11,563 bases of DNA. Source: an uncultured Acidimicrobiaceae bacterium (GTDB lineage Bacteria > Actinomycetota > Acidimicrobiia > Acidimicrobiales > Bog-793). The translations under genes were made by a program, and so were the position numbers. Below, one piece after another: positions 1-6,238 of this stretch (positions within the stretch are counted from its first letter, which is position 1; every line of letters starts with the position of its first letter). Location: NCBI GenBank assembly GCA_903907185.1, contig CAIVND010000135.1:1-11563 (forward strand), written 5' to 3'. The notes below the pieces were generated by a model, which made no database searches, was not told the DNA's origin, and saw nothing but the letters and a program-made list of their open reading frames with translations.

Positions 1-800
1 CAACCATAGGCAAAGTTCATAAAAGAGCCGTCCACGGTATCGAGGAGACTCATGCCTGCGGTAAAGAGAATTGGAAGTGCGAGAACGGCGTACCAGGGAA
101 GCCGTGACTCAGCCGCTCCAGCGGTCGCAGCCAATAATGCAATTTCCGTAGCAGTATCGAAGCCGAGACCAAACAGAAGCCCGACAATGTACATGTGCCA
201 GGGTTCAGAGATACTTTTCATCATCTTGCCAAAGACACGAAACATTAGACCGCGAGATTGAAGCTGCTCTTCAAGCTCGTCTTCGTCAAAAAGACCTCGT
301 CTCATCGAGATGAAGATCTTTGTTATCGAGATGAGAATGACAAGGTTCAAGATGGCAATGAGATAGAGAAAGGCACCCGAAACCGCTGTCCCGACCACTC
401 CCCCAAAACTGGCAAGACCAGAGTTCCCGTGACTCACCTGAGCAAAAACTGCGCGTGATGCGATCGTCAGGGCAATACCGAGGCCGACAACGATCGAAGA
501 GTGGCCGAGCGAGAACCAGAATCCCACGCTTAATGGACGTTTTCCCTCGGCCATGAACTTTCTCGTCGTGTTGTCAATCGCAGAGATGTGATCGGCATCA
601 AAAGCGTGTCTTGCGCCAAGCGTGTATGCCGTCACCGCTACCCCAATGCCAAGGAGGTGATAATGCGCTGGCACGATGACAAAGAGGAACAGACCCCAGC
701 CAACGACATGAAGCGCCAAGATAAAGAACGACATGCCAGCCACCTTGCGCCATTCGTTGTGCGACAGGGCGTGCGAGATATTGTGAAACTTCGAACTCAT
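1..800 (-). CDS. NiCoT-family nickel/cobalt transporter (C-terminus beyond left edge)
   Basis: Partial gene: 266 codons are visible and no stop occurs before the left edge. It encodes a polytopic inner-membrane permease of the HoxN/NixA/NicT family, which imports Ni2+ and/or Co2+. All four family signatures are present: the HX4DH metal motif RHAFDADHI (H65, D70, H71), LGHSS at 98-102, GFDTATEI at 213-220 and GMSLLDTVDG at 249-258. Hydrophobic stretches lie near 20-44, 50-63, 92-115, 133-160, 203-226 and 236-254, with a charged cytoplasmic-type loop (EDELEEQ) near 173-179. Family members are usually about 330-370 residues, so roughly 70-100 residues are missing. The ATG at 800 follows a GGAG ribosome site at 5 nt and has an in-frame TAG upstream. 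The gene is 97 nt downstream of gcvPB and probably has its own promoter. Nickel versus cobalt preference cannot be read from sequence. Confidence 0.93.
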   Translation of the reverse strand, partial: MSSKFHNISHALSHNEWRKVAGMSFFILALHVVGWGLFLFVIVPAHYHLLGIGVAVTAYTLGARHAFDADHISAIDNTTRKFMAEGKRPLSVGFWFSLGHSSIVVGLGIALTIASRAVFAQVSHGNSGLASFGGVVGTAVSGAFLYLIAILNLVILISITKIFISMRRGLFDEDELEEQLQSRGLMFRVFGKMMKSISEPWHMYIVGLLFGLGFDTATEIALLAATAGAAESRLPWYAVLALPILFTAGMSLLDTVDGSFMNFAYG

Positions 801-828
801 GATCTCTCCGGTTAGGCGAACGACCTAA

Positions 829-867
829 ATCTTAATGCGAACAGGATGCAGTAAGTAACTGTACGCA
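829..867 (-). promoter_or_regulatory. Candidate promoter/operator of the nickel/cobalt transporter
   Basis: The 97-nt gap between gcvPB and the transporter holds an inverted repeat: TGCGAACAG (836-844) and CTGTACGCA (859-867), 9-bp arms with one mismatch and a 14-nt spacer. A -10-like TAAGAT on the minus strand (829-834) lies just inside it, so the dyad would fill the region upstream of the -10, a position where a repressor would block polymerase. Metal uptake genes are commonly controlled by NikR or Nur. The arm-spacer-arm geometry is loosely NikR-like, but the arms do not match a known consensus I can name, so the regulator is unassigned. No good -35 is visible. Confidence 0.4.
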
Positions 868-897
868 AATAACAGAGAAATTAGGCCACTCCAAAGG

Positions 898-2433
898 TCA
901 CCTGGCGTCGAATGTCGAGACGAGCTTGCGTGCGGCACGTGCCTCGTCCACCCGCCGTACGGGAGTGGATCGCGGAGCTTGAGCAGAACGAAGCGCCTCC
1001 CCCGCAGATGCGCTCGCAAGTGCCTCGTGTGCGATCTCGATGAGCGCTCGGGCAATCGCTGCCACCGTCTCGGGACTCTCGGTCTCGGTCGGCTCGATCA
1101 TCAATGCCTCGTCGACGATCAGTGGAAAATAGACCGTTGGAGAGTGAAATCCAAATTCCAGAAGCCGTTTAGCAACATCGAGCGCTCGCATACCGGTGGC
1201 CCGCTTCAGACCGCTCACGGAGACGACACACTCGTGCATGACCGGACGGTCATAGGGGAAGTCGTAGGTGCCGCGGAGCTGCTCTCGTAGCCAGTTCGCA
1301 TTCAGCACAGCCATATCAGCAATCCGACGCAGGCCATCGGCCCCGTTCAGCCGAATGTACGTCCACGCCCGGAGAAGAACGAGGGCGTTCCCATAGTAAC
1401 TATGAACTCTTCCAATCGATTTTGGTGGGAAAAGCAGTTCAAACGTTGACTCTCGATCGTTTGATCGAACTGGACGCGGGCCTGGCAAGAATTCAACGAG
1501 GCGCTTGCTCACCGCCACCGGGCCAGCGCCAGGACCTCCTCCACCATGAGGGGTTGCGAAGGTTTTGTGGAGATTCATATTCACAATGTCAAAGCCCATG
1601 TCTCCTGGACGGACAACTCCGAGAATTGGATTGAGGTTGGCACCGTCGTAATACAGCAGTCCGCCCACCTCGTGCACCATTTTGGCGATCTCAACGATGT
1701 CTTCCTCAAAGAGTCCGAGCGTATTGGGATTCGTGAGCATGATGCCGGCAACGTCGGTTCCAAGCGCTGCTCGAAGCTGGTCAACGTCCACGAATCCCCG
1801 ATCGTCGGAGCCAACAGTCGTTACCTCATAGCCTCCGAGAGTTACCGACGCTGGATTCGTTCCGTGTGCGGAATCAGGAATGATGACTCGAGTACGTACA
1901 TCGTCATTCGCTGCATGGTACGCGCGCATTAGTAGGAGTCCGGTTAGCTCTCCTGCGGCTCCAGCCGCTGGTTGCAAGGTAGCGGCCGCCATGCCAGTGA
2001 TCGTGCAGAGTGCTTCTTCAAGCTCAACAAGAATCTGCATCCAACCCTGCACTGCATGAGCGGGAGTCTCGGGATGAACTCCAGCAAAAGATCGCATCCC
2101 CGCTGCCTCATCGCAGGTCTTGGGGTTGTACTTCATCGTGCATGATCCAAGGGGATAGGCACCAAGATCGACGCTGTACTGACGATGTGCGAGGCGCGTG
2201 AAATGCCCGACTAGATCGCGTTCGGAGACCTCAGTCAACTCAAGAGGATCTTCTCGCAGGTGCTCGGCGGGTATGAGTTCGGTGGCAGTCCATTCGGGAA
2301 TACCGGTGGTGCGCAGCGAATAGGCCCGACGCCCCGGAGAAGCGAATTCGAAGAGTGTGGGCTCACAGTCATCGCCGACGAGCGGCGCGCTCTTCGCGCT
2401 ACCGGCTGCTGGTCGATCGAAGAGGTCGCTCAT
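898..2433 (-). CDS. gcvPB: Glycine dehydrogenase (aminomethyl-transferring), subunit 2 (P-protein, PLP subunit)
   Basis: This is the C-terminal-half subunit of the split P-protein of the glycine cleavage system. With GcvPA it decarboxylates glycine on pyridoxal phosphate and passes the aminomethyl group to the lipoyl arm of GcvH. At 511 residues the length is normal. Visible signatures are YPLGSCTMKYNP at 93-104, PDSAHGTNPAS at 186-196, YYDGANLNPILG near 261-272, and the PLP-lysine motif NLHKTFATPHGGGGPGAGP with Lys290. The last 45 or so residues (Ala/Arg rich) go beyond the conserved fold. The ATG at 2433 overlaps the gcvPA stop in an ATGA quartet, implying translational coupling and co-assembly as the alpha2beta2 enzyme. 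Mycobacteria carry a fused single-chain enzyme instead, so the split form separates this organism from them. Confidence 0.97.
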   Translation of the reverse strand: MSDLFDRPAAGSAKSAPLVGDDCEPTLFEFASPGRRAYSLRTTGIPEWTATELIPAEHLREDPLELTEVSERDLVGHFTRLAHRQYSVDLGAYPLGSCTMKYNPKTCDEAAGMRSFAGVHPETPAHAVQGWMQILVELEEALCTITGMAAATLQPAAGAAGELTGLLLMRAYHAANDDVRTRVIIPDSAHGTNPASVTLGGYEVTTVGSDDRGFVDVDQLRAALGTDVAGIMLTNPNTLGLFEEDIVEIAKMVHEVGGLLYYDGANLNPILGVVRPGDMGFDIVNMNLHKTFATPHGGGGPGAGPVAVSKRLVEFLPGPRPVRSNDRESTFELLFPPKSIGRVHSYYGNALVLLRAWTYIRLNGADGLRRIADMAVLNANWLREQLRGTYDFPYDRPVMHECVVSVSGLKRATGMRALDVAKRLLEFGFHSPTVYFPLIVDEALMIEPTETESPETVAAIARALIEIAHEALASASAGEALRSAQAPRSTPVRRVDEARAARKLVSTFDAR

Positions 2434-3788
2434 CGAGTGATGACCTTAGTGAGCGCATCGGCAAAACTATCGATCTCCGATTTCGTCCTACGTTCAGTAA
2501 AAGCGATCAAGAGATCTCCTTCATAGGGTGTTCCCTCAAAACCGTCCAAGAGAGCGATGCCGGCGAGGTAGCCCTCGTCGAGAAGGCGGTCGATGGCTAG
2601 CGATGCCGGTATCGGAAGCTTCACGGAAAACTCACGAAAGATCGGCGCAGTACACGATGGTTGAACACCAGGTATCTCAGTGAGTCTCTGAAGCCCATAG
2701 CGAGCGGCCCGGGCACCTGCCAGAGCGATCTCCCGTATCCCCTGCGTTCCGAGCCATCCGAGCTGAATCGCTGCAGTGACCGCCATCAAGGTCTCATTTG
2801 TGCAGACATTCGAAGATGCCTTCTCGCGGCGAATATCTTGCTCACGTGCTCGAAGGGTAGTGACGTAGGAGCGTTTGTCATCAAGGTCTACTGTCTCGCC
2901 AACCAATCTTCCTGGAAGGCGACGGACAAGTCGGTGATGACAGGCAAAGAATCCAAGGTAAGGGCCACCAAATGAAAGGGCAGTACCAAATGCCTGCGCC
3001 TCACCGACAACAACGTCAGCGCCGAGTTCGCCGGGGCTCTTGAGCAGCCCTGCCGCGACGGGGTCTTGGCAGACCACGAGAAGGGCTCCAAGACGGTCAG
3101 CCAGCTCGCGGGCCGATGAGAGCGATTCAATCGCACCCAGATAGTTGGGATAGCCAACAACGACGCATCCTGCATTTGTCCCTTCGACGGACGCCCAATC
3201 GGTCAGGCCGTTGTTGAGCGGGACAACTTCGAGTTGATGTCCGGTACCGGCCGCGAAGGTCTCGAGCACACCACGCCAACGCGGATGAACGCCTGAGGAG
3301 ACAATGACTCGAGAATCTCCACTTTCCGCGACAGCGAGGTTTACACCTTCGACGAGAGCTGCTGACCCGTCATAGAGCGACGAGTTTGAGATCTCAAGTC
3401 CAGTAATGCGTGAGATGAACGTCTGGTATTCAAACAACGCTTGAAGTACACCCTGGGCGACCTCAGGCTGATAGGGCGTGTAGGCAGTGACAAACTCCGA
3501 ACGACCGGCAAGCGCTCGGGTTACGGCGGGAACCTCGTGATCGTACGAACCCCCACCGGCAAAACAGACCAGACCACTCCCCCCAACTCCAACGCTGGCG
3601 TTCATCGCACCGATCGAATACAGCTGCTCGGTGACATCGGCCTCGGAGATGCCCATCGGGAGATCAAGACCTCCGGCGAGGCGGATCGCTGGGGGCACAA
3701 CCGCAAAGAGATCCTCGGTGGACTCCAAGCCCAAGAAGGAGAGCATCTCGCCAATATCGTGCTGTGTATGAGGAACAAAGTCAGGCAA
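2430..3788 (-). CDS. gcvPA: Glycine dehydrogenase (aminomethyl-transferring), subunit 1 (P-protein)
   Basis: This is the N-terminal-half subunit of the split glycine dehydrogenase, the cytosolic partner of GcvPB. At 452 residues it has the usual family length. Family signatures seen are FVPHTQHDIGEML at the N-terminus, GGGSYDHEVPAV around 78-89, TPYQPEVAQGVLQALFEYQT around 103-122, SLYDGSAALVEG and, in the second half, EKASSNVCTNETL. The start is a TTG at 3788. It is preferred because translation from it reproduces the conserved N-terminal PHT...DI..ML block and because AAGGAAGAG sits 5-9 nt upstream. The next in-frame Met would cut that block. The gene lies 104 nt after gcvT and overlaps gcvPB by 4 nt, so the two P subunits form one unit. 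No disrupted motif was seen. Confidence 0.96.
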   Translation of the reverse strand: MPDFVPHTQHDIGEMLSFLGLESTEDLFAVVPPAIRLAGGLDLPMGISEADVTEQLYSIGAMNASVGVGGSGLVCFAGGGSYDHEVPAVTRALAGRSEFVTAYTPYQPEVAQGVLQALFEYQTFISRITGLEISNSSLYDGSAALVEGVNLAVAESGDSRVIVSSGVHPRWRGVLETFAAGTGHQLEVVPLNNGLTDWASVEGTNAGCVVVGYPNYLGAIESLSSARELADRLGALLVVCQDPVAAGLLKSPGELGADVVVGEAQAFGTALSFGGPYLGFFACHHRLVRRLPGRLVGETVDLDDKRSYVTTLRAREQDIRREKASSNVCTNETLMAVTAAIQLGWLGTQGIREIALAGARAARYGLQRLTEIPGVQPSCTAPIFREFSVKLPIPASLAIDRLLDEGYLAGIALLDGFEGTPYEGDLLIAFTERRTKSEIDSFADALTKVITR

Positions 3789-3799
3789 AACTCTTCCTT

Positions 3800-3867
3800 A
3801 GAACCAAGATTTGTCAATATTTGCACGATATCTCAAGGGCCGGAGTCGAAAACGAACGATTGGTTCT
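3800..3867. repeat. Long-range inverted repeat in the gcvT-gcvPA leader
   Basis: AGAACCAA (3800-3807) and TTGGTTCT (3860-3867) form a perfect 8-bp inverted repeat separated by 52 nt, within the 104-nt gap between gcvT and gcvPA. In the gcvPA-side RNA the 3' arm ends directly before the AAGGA ribosome site, so a stem would stack against the translation start. A TTGACA hexamer on the minus strand (3812-3817) has no TANNNT partner at a normal spacing, so I do not call a promoter here. There is no glycine riboswitch core that I recognise, and 104 nt is short for one. Confidence 0.35.
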
Positions 3868-3892
3868 CTCTGGCCTTGCATCATGAAGACTT

Positions 3893-4957
3893 TTAAAGTG
3901 TGAGCGGATCCAATCGATGAAAGGGCGGCTTCACGATCTGGGCGGCTGTTCTGTTCCCTCGAGTTTCAATCGTGACAACATCGCCTATCTGGAGCTCCGG
4001 AGGAACAAAGCCAAAGGCAATGCCCCTTCCAAGATGCGGAGAGAAGTTGCCGCTTGTTACGTTGCCGACTACCTGATCAGCGACGATTATCGGGTCGCCT
4101 ACGTGTGGAGGGCGCCGCGACTGTGAGCAGATTGCTCGGAGGCGACGTCTGACGCCCTGTTCGCGTTCTTGGAGAAGAGGCGCTCGACCATGGAAGTCGC
4201 CCTTATCCCATGAGACAACCCAACCGAGTCCTGCCTGCAGGCTGGTGATTCCCGGCCCAAGTTCATGGGAATGAAGTGGAAGGGCAGCTTCGAGGCGAAG
4301 CGTGTCTCGAGCACCGAGTCCTGCAGCGATCACTCCAGACGACAGTACAAGGCGCCAAAAATCTGGGGCCACCGCTGAGGGAATCGCACATTCGATTCCA
4401 TCTTCACCGGTGTAACCAGTGCCTGCGACTACACACTCGGCACCTTGAAAGTCAAAGCCCTTTACGCCAAAGTGTGGCACGTCTGCGACTGAGCCGATGA
4501 TCTGGGCTACCCGTTCGCGTGCACGGGGTCCTTGTATGGCAATGATTGCCCGGTCACCGGTGACATCAGTGCCCCCGATTGCTTCTCGCACACTTGAAGT
4601 ATTCGATGCGTTCGGCATCACATCAAAGCGTTCATCATCGACCCACCAGACAATGATGTCATCGAGGACAGAGGCGTCTTTGTCATCCAGCAGGTGTGTG
4701 TACTGCGCTCGGCCTGCAGAGATCTTGTTGAGATCGTTCGTGAAGCTCGACTGCAGAAGCTCAAACGCTTCTGGCCCTTCAACTCGAACAGTTCCGAGAT
4801 GGCTCACGTCGAACATGACAGCATCGCTGCGACACCCAACATGCTCAGCGATTGTTCCCTGTGGATAGGAAAGAGGCATCTCCCATCCACCGAATTCGGT
4901 CAGTTTTGCGCCGAGGGCAACATGCTCTTCGTGGAGTGGACTTCTCTTCAGCTTCAT
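3893..4957 (-). CDS. gcvT: Glycine cleavage system T-protein (aminomethyltransferase)
   Basis: The T-protein releases ammonia from the aminomethyl-lipoyl arm of GcvH and transfers the one-carbon unit to tetrahydrofolate, giving 5,10-methylene-THF. At 354 residues it is a little shorter than the common 360-375. Seen in sequence: the N-terminal FGGWEMPLSYPQG block near 22-34, FDVSHLG at 49-55, LDDIIVWW at 98-105 with MPNASN at 114-119 (folate and catalytic region; family members usually have VNASN), GTGYTGEDG near 180-188 and GLGARDTLRLEAALPLH in the second domain. The ATG at 4957 gives the conserved N-terminus and has no Shine-Dalgarno; a -10-like hexamer 7 nt upstream suggests a leaderless message. 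It follows the second merR by 71 nt and leads into gcvPA-gcvPB. The T-protein is chosen over folate-binding YgfZ or sarcosine oxidase paralogues because of these motifs and its neighbours. Confidence 0.96.
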   Translation of the reverse strand: MKLKRSPLHEEHVALGAKLTEFGGWEMPLSYPQGTIAEHVGCRSDAVMFDVSHLGTVRVEGPEAFELLQSSFTNDLNKISAGRAQYTHLLDDKDASVLDDIIVWWVDDERFDVMPNASNTSSVREAIGGTDVTGDRAIIAIQGPRARERVAQIIGSVADVPHFGVKGFDFQGAECVVAGTGYTGEDGIECAIPSAVAPDFWRLVLSSGVIAAGLGARDTLRLEAALPLHSHELGPGITSLQAGLGWVVSWDKGDFHGRAPLLQEREQGVRRRLRAICSQSRRPPHVGDPIIVADQVVGNVTSGNFSPHLGRGIAFGFVPPELQIGDVVTIETRGNRTAAQIVKPPFHRLDPLTL

Positions 4958-4964
4958 AGCGGCA

Positions 4965-4970
4965 AATCTA
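4965..4970 (-). promoter_or_regulatory. -10 element of a probable leaderless gcvT promoter
   Basis: TAGATT on the minus strand ends 7 nt before the gcvT ATG, which would place the transcription start at or next to the start codon. No purine-rich ribosome site is present. No convincing -35 hexamer lies 16-18 nt upstream; instead the GGTCAC/GTGACC dyad covers about -44 to -68, a location typical of an activator site. Confidence 0.45.
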
Positions 4971-5000
4971 AATCAGATCATCGAAGCAATAGGGAAACCT

Positions 5001-5025
5001 GGTCACATTCCCCCGGTACGTGACC
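5001..5025. promoter_or_regulatory. Inverted repeat upstream of gcvT (possible operator)
   Basis: GGTCAC (5001-5006) and GTGACC (5020-5025) are perfect 6-bp arms with a 13-nt C/G-rich spacer, in the 71-nt gap between the second merR and gcvT. Nothing resembling a T-tract follows on the minus strand, so a terminator is less likely than a protein site. The binding protein is unknown; the merR product next door is a candidate by position only. Confidence 0.35.
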
Positions 5026-5028
5026 GCT

Positions 5029-5511
5029 CTAATTAGCGAGCGCGACAGATTCGGTCTGTGATGCAGTAGCGGGAGTTTCGTTGCGTTTCGTATCAATGAG
5101 CAAGATGGCAGCGTCGATTTCATCGACTACGCCCGCCAACGGAACGATGTTAAACACGCCCTGCCCACCCTTTAAGAGATCGATGATCTCGGCTCCTGAA
5201 CGAGCAAGAACAGTCCCCTCCCCCGCGATCACAAGATTCGCGGTTGAGAGCTCTTCGCCTGACTCACGGAGGCAGGCAATCGCTCGGCGAGACTGCTGGA
5301 GGTTGATTCCCCCATCAAGGAGCTGCTTAATGACTTTGAGTTCCACGACATCTTCGTAGGAGTAACGACGCTGCGTGCCACTTCCCTTCGCCTCTTCAAG
5401 AGACGGACGCAACAGTCCCGTACGAGCCCAATAATCAAGCTGGCGGTAGGTGATGCCTACGATCTTGCAGACTTGAGTTCCACGAAAGCCAGATTCGCCT
5501 GTGAGTGTCAT
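5029..5511 (-). CDS. MerR-family transcriptional regulator (Rv1830-type)
   Basis: A 160-residue DNA-binding protein. The N-terminal winged helix-turn-helix spans about residues 8-82, with VCKIVGITYRQLDYWARTGL as the recognition region, TQRRYSYEDVVELKVIKQLL as the wing, and GGINLQQSRRAIACLRE continuing into the helix. The C-terminal half (about 90-145) is an alpha/beta segment without the cysteines of metal-sensing MerR proteins. In actinobacteria the gene two steps after garA, following the DUF151 gene, is a MerR protein of this kind (Rv1830 in M. tuberculosis), and the order here is the same. ATG 5511 follows GGAG by 4 nt. It has its own promoter with a dyad abutting the -10, pointing to autoregulation, and it lies directly before gcvT. 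The true effector and targets are unknown. Confidence 0.88.
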   Translation of the reverse strand: MTLTGESGFRGTQVCKIVGITYRQLDYWARTGLLRPSLEEAKGSGTQRRYSYEDVVELKVIKQLLDGGINLQQSRRAIACLRESGEELSTANLVIAGEGTVLARSGAEIIDLLKGGQGVFNIVPLAGVVDEIDAAILLIDTKRNETPATASQTESVALAN

Positions 5512-5556
5512 TTCGCTCCAACTCGTCTTTTAGGTCACAGCATGAGACCTCGGGAG

Positions 5557-5588
5557 GATAACAACGACGTAACTACGCTGTTGTTATC
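5557..5588. promoter_or_regulatory. 32-bp dyad abutting the merR -10 (probable operator)
   Basis: Outer arms GATAACAAC (5557-5565) and GTTGTTATC (5580-5588) are perfectly complementary. Inside them CGTA (5568-5571) and TACG (5574-5577) pair around the same centre, leaving only two mismatched pairs and a 2-nt centre. The element touches the -10 TAGCCT and would cover the transcription start. That is a repressor-type position, most simply explained by autoregulation of the adjacent MerR protein. As RNA it could also fold into a hairpin at the 5' end of the transcript. No T-tract follows, which argues against an intrinsic terminator. Confidence 0.6.
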
Positions 5589-5617
5589 AGGCTAGGCGCT
5601 GGTCAGAGGTCCGTCAA
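5589..5617 (-). promoter_or_regulatory. Promoter of the second merR gene
   Basis: On the minus strand TTGACG (5612-5617), a 17-nt spacer and TAGCCT (5589-5594) form a sigma-A-like promoter with a 5/6 consensus -35 and a TANNNT -10. It lies in the 143-nt gap after the nuclease-domain gene and points at merR, about 80 nt from its ATG. It is the best -35/-10 pair in the window. Confidence 0.55.
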
Positions 5618-5654
5618 TGGCGCTAGTTCGTCCGAAGGTCGAGAGATCGAAGCC

Positions 5655-6158
5655 CTAACCCTCAAAATCTTCCGGACGAACATTGTCGAGAAATTCGAGA
5701 AACTCATCCACAATCTCCTCGGCGGGTGCCTCACCCTCTTCGGTATCTACCTCAATTTCGCCGATAAATAGTGGAGCTGTTTCCATGAGTACATCTGCGA
5801 CAAACATCGGAGCACCGCAGCGCAATGCCAGGGCGATTGCATCTGAGGGTCGAGCGGAGATGACGTGTTGGTCGCCGTGGGCGACAACATGAAGCTCTGC
5901 GTAGTACGTTCCGTCCCGAACGTCCGATACGACCACCTGGGTCAGCTCAGCACCGAGCTCTTCTAGGGTGGATTTGAAAAGGTCATGGGTGAGGGGCCGA
6001 GGCACCTGCACTCCTTCAAGTGCAAATGCAATCGCTGAGGCCTCTGGAGCCCCGACAAAGATTGGTAGGGTTCGCGATCCGTAGACCTCTTCGAGGAGCA
6101 CAATTGGCGTGTTCGTCTGCAGATCGACTCGAACACCCGAGAGTTGCACCTCACGCAT
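5655..6158 (-). CDS. Bifunctional nuclease (BFN, DUF151) domain protein
   Basis: A 167-residue protein made of one BFN/DUF151 domain (about residues 1-135) and an acidic tail (135-167, rich in Glu/Asp). The domain is recognised by the N-terminal VQLSGVRVD..TNTPIVLL strand pair, GSRTLPIFVGAPEASAIAFA near 27-46, RPLTHDL at 54-60 and ARPSDAIALALR at 102-113. Plant members of the family have DNase/RNase activity; the role of the bacterial proteins is unsettled, and M. tuberculosis Rv1829 is the positional counterpart. The ATG at 6158 has no ribosome site but has a -35/-10 pair ending 6 nt upstream, so a leaderless transcript is likely. It sits between two MerR genes, as in mycobacteria, which suggests a functional tie with the FHA-MerR pair. 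Enzymatic activity is not shown by the sequence. Confidence 0.92.
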   Translation of the reverse strand: MREVQLSGVRVDLQTNTPIVLLEEVYGSRTLPIFVGAPEASAIAFALEGVQVPRPLTHDLFKSTLEELGAELTQVVVSDVRDGTYYAELHVVAHGDQHVISARPSDAIALALRCGAPMFVADVLMETAPLFIGEIEVDTEEGEAPAEEIVDEFLEFLDNVRPEDFEG

Positions 6159-6211
6159 GAGCGAAGTCTAACGAGTGCGTCTTCTCGTTCAAAGCGTTTT
6201 GTTCGCTCGTT
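6159..6211 (-). promoter_or_regulatory. Leaderless promoter of the nuclease-domain gene with nested repeats
   Basis: On the minus strand TTGAAC (6187-6192), a 16-nt spacer and TAGACT (6165-6170) end 6 nt before the ATG. A perfect inverted repeat AACGAG (6170-6175) / CTCGTT (6184-6189) fills the spacer. A third copy, CTCGTT at 6206-6211, lies 22 bp from the second. A further pair, GAGCGAA (6159-6165) and TTCGCTC (6202-6208), flanks the whole promoter. MerR-family proteins characteristically bind in the spacer between -35 and -10, and the gene just upstream encodes one, so an FtsR-like or second-MerR site is a reasonable inference. Confidence 0.5.
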
Positions 6212-6238
6212 ATCAATCGATGAAGAGCAGGGTACCGC

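Noticed and set aside
3441..3896. 151-codon plus-strand ORF
   Set aside because: It lies entirely opposite gcvPA and its leader, whose minus-strand product has clear family motifs. The plus-strand translation shows no recognisable domain.
4553..4564. 12-bp perfect palindrome GTCACCGGTGAC
   Set aside because: It is within gcvT coding sequence (Val-Thr-Gly-Asp) and explained by codons; similarity to the GGTCAC/GTGACC dyad upstream is short and likely chance.
4958..5028. Glycine riboswitch before gcvT
   Set aside because: Only 71 nt separate the merR stop from gcvT and no riboswitch core is recognisable; the start also looks leaderless.
5176..5190. GAGATC-N3-GATCTC palindrome
   Set aside because: It is inside the merR coding sequence, and GATC-rich palindromes are frequent across coding regions of this window, so it is probably coincidental.
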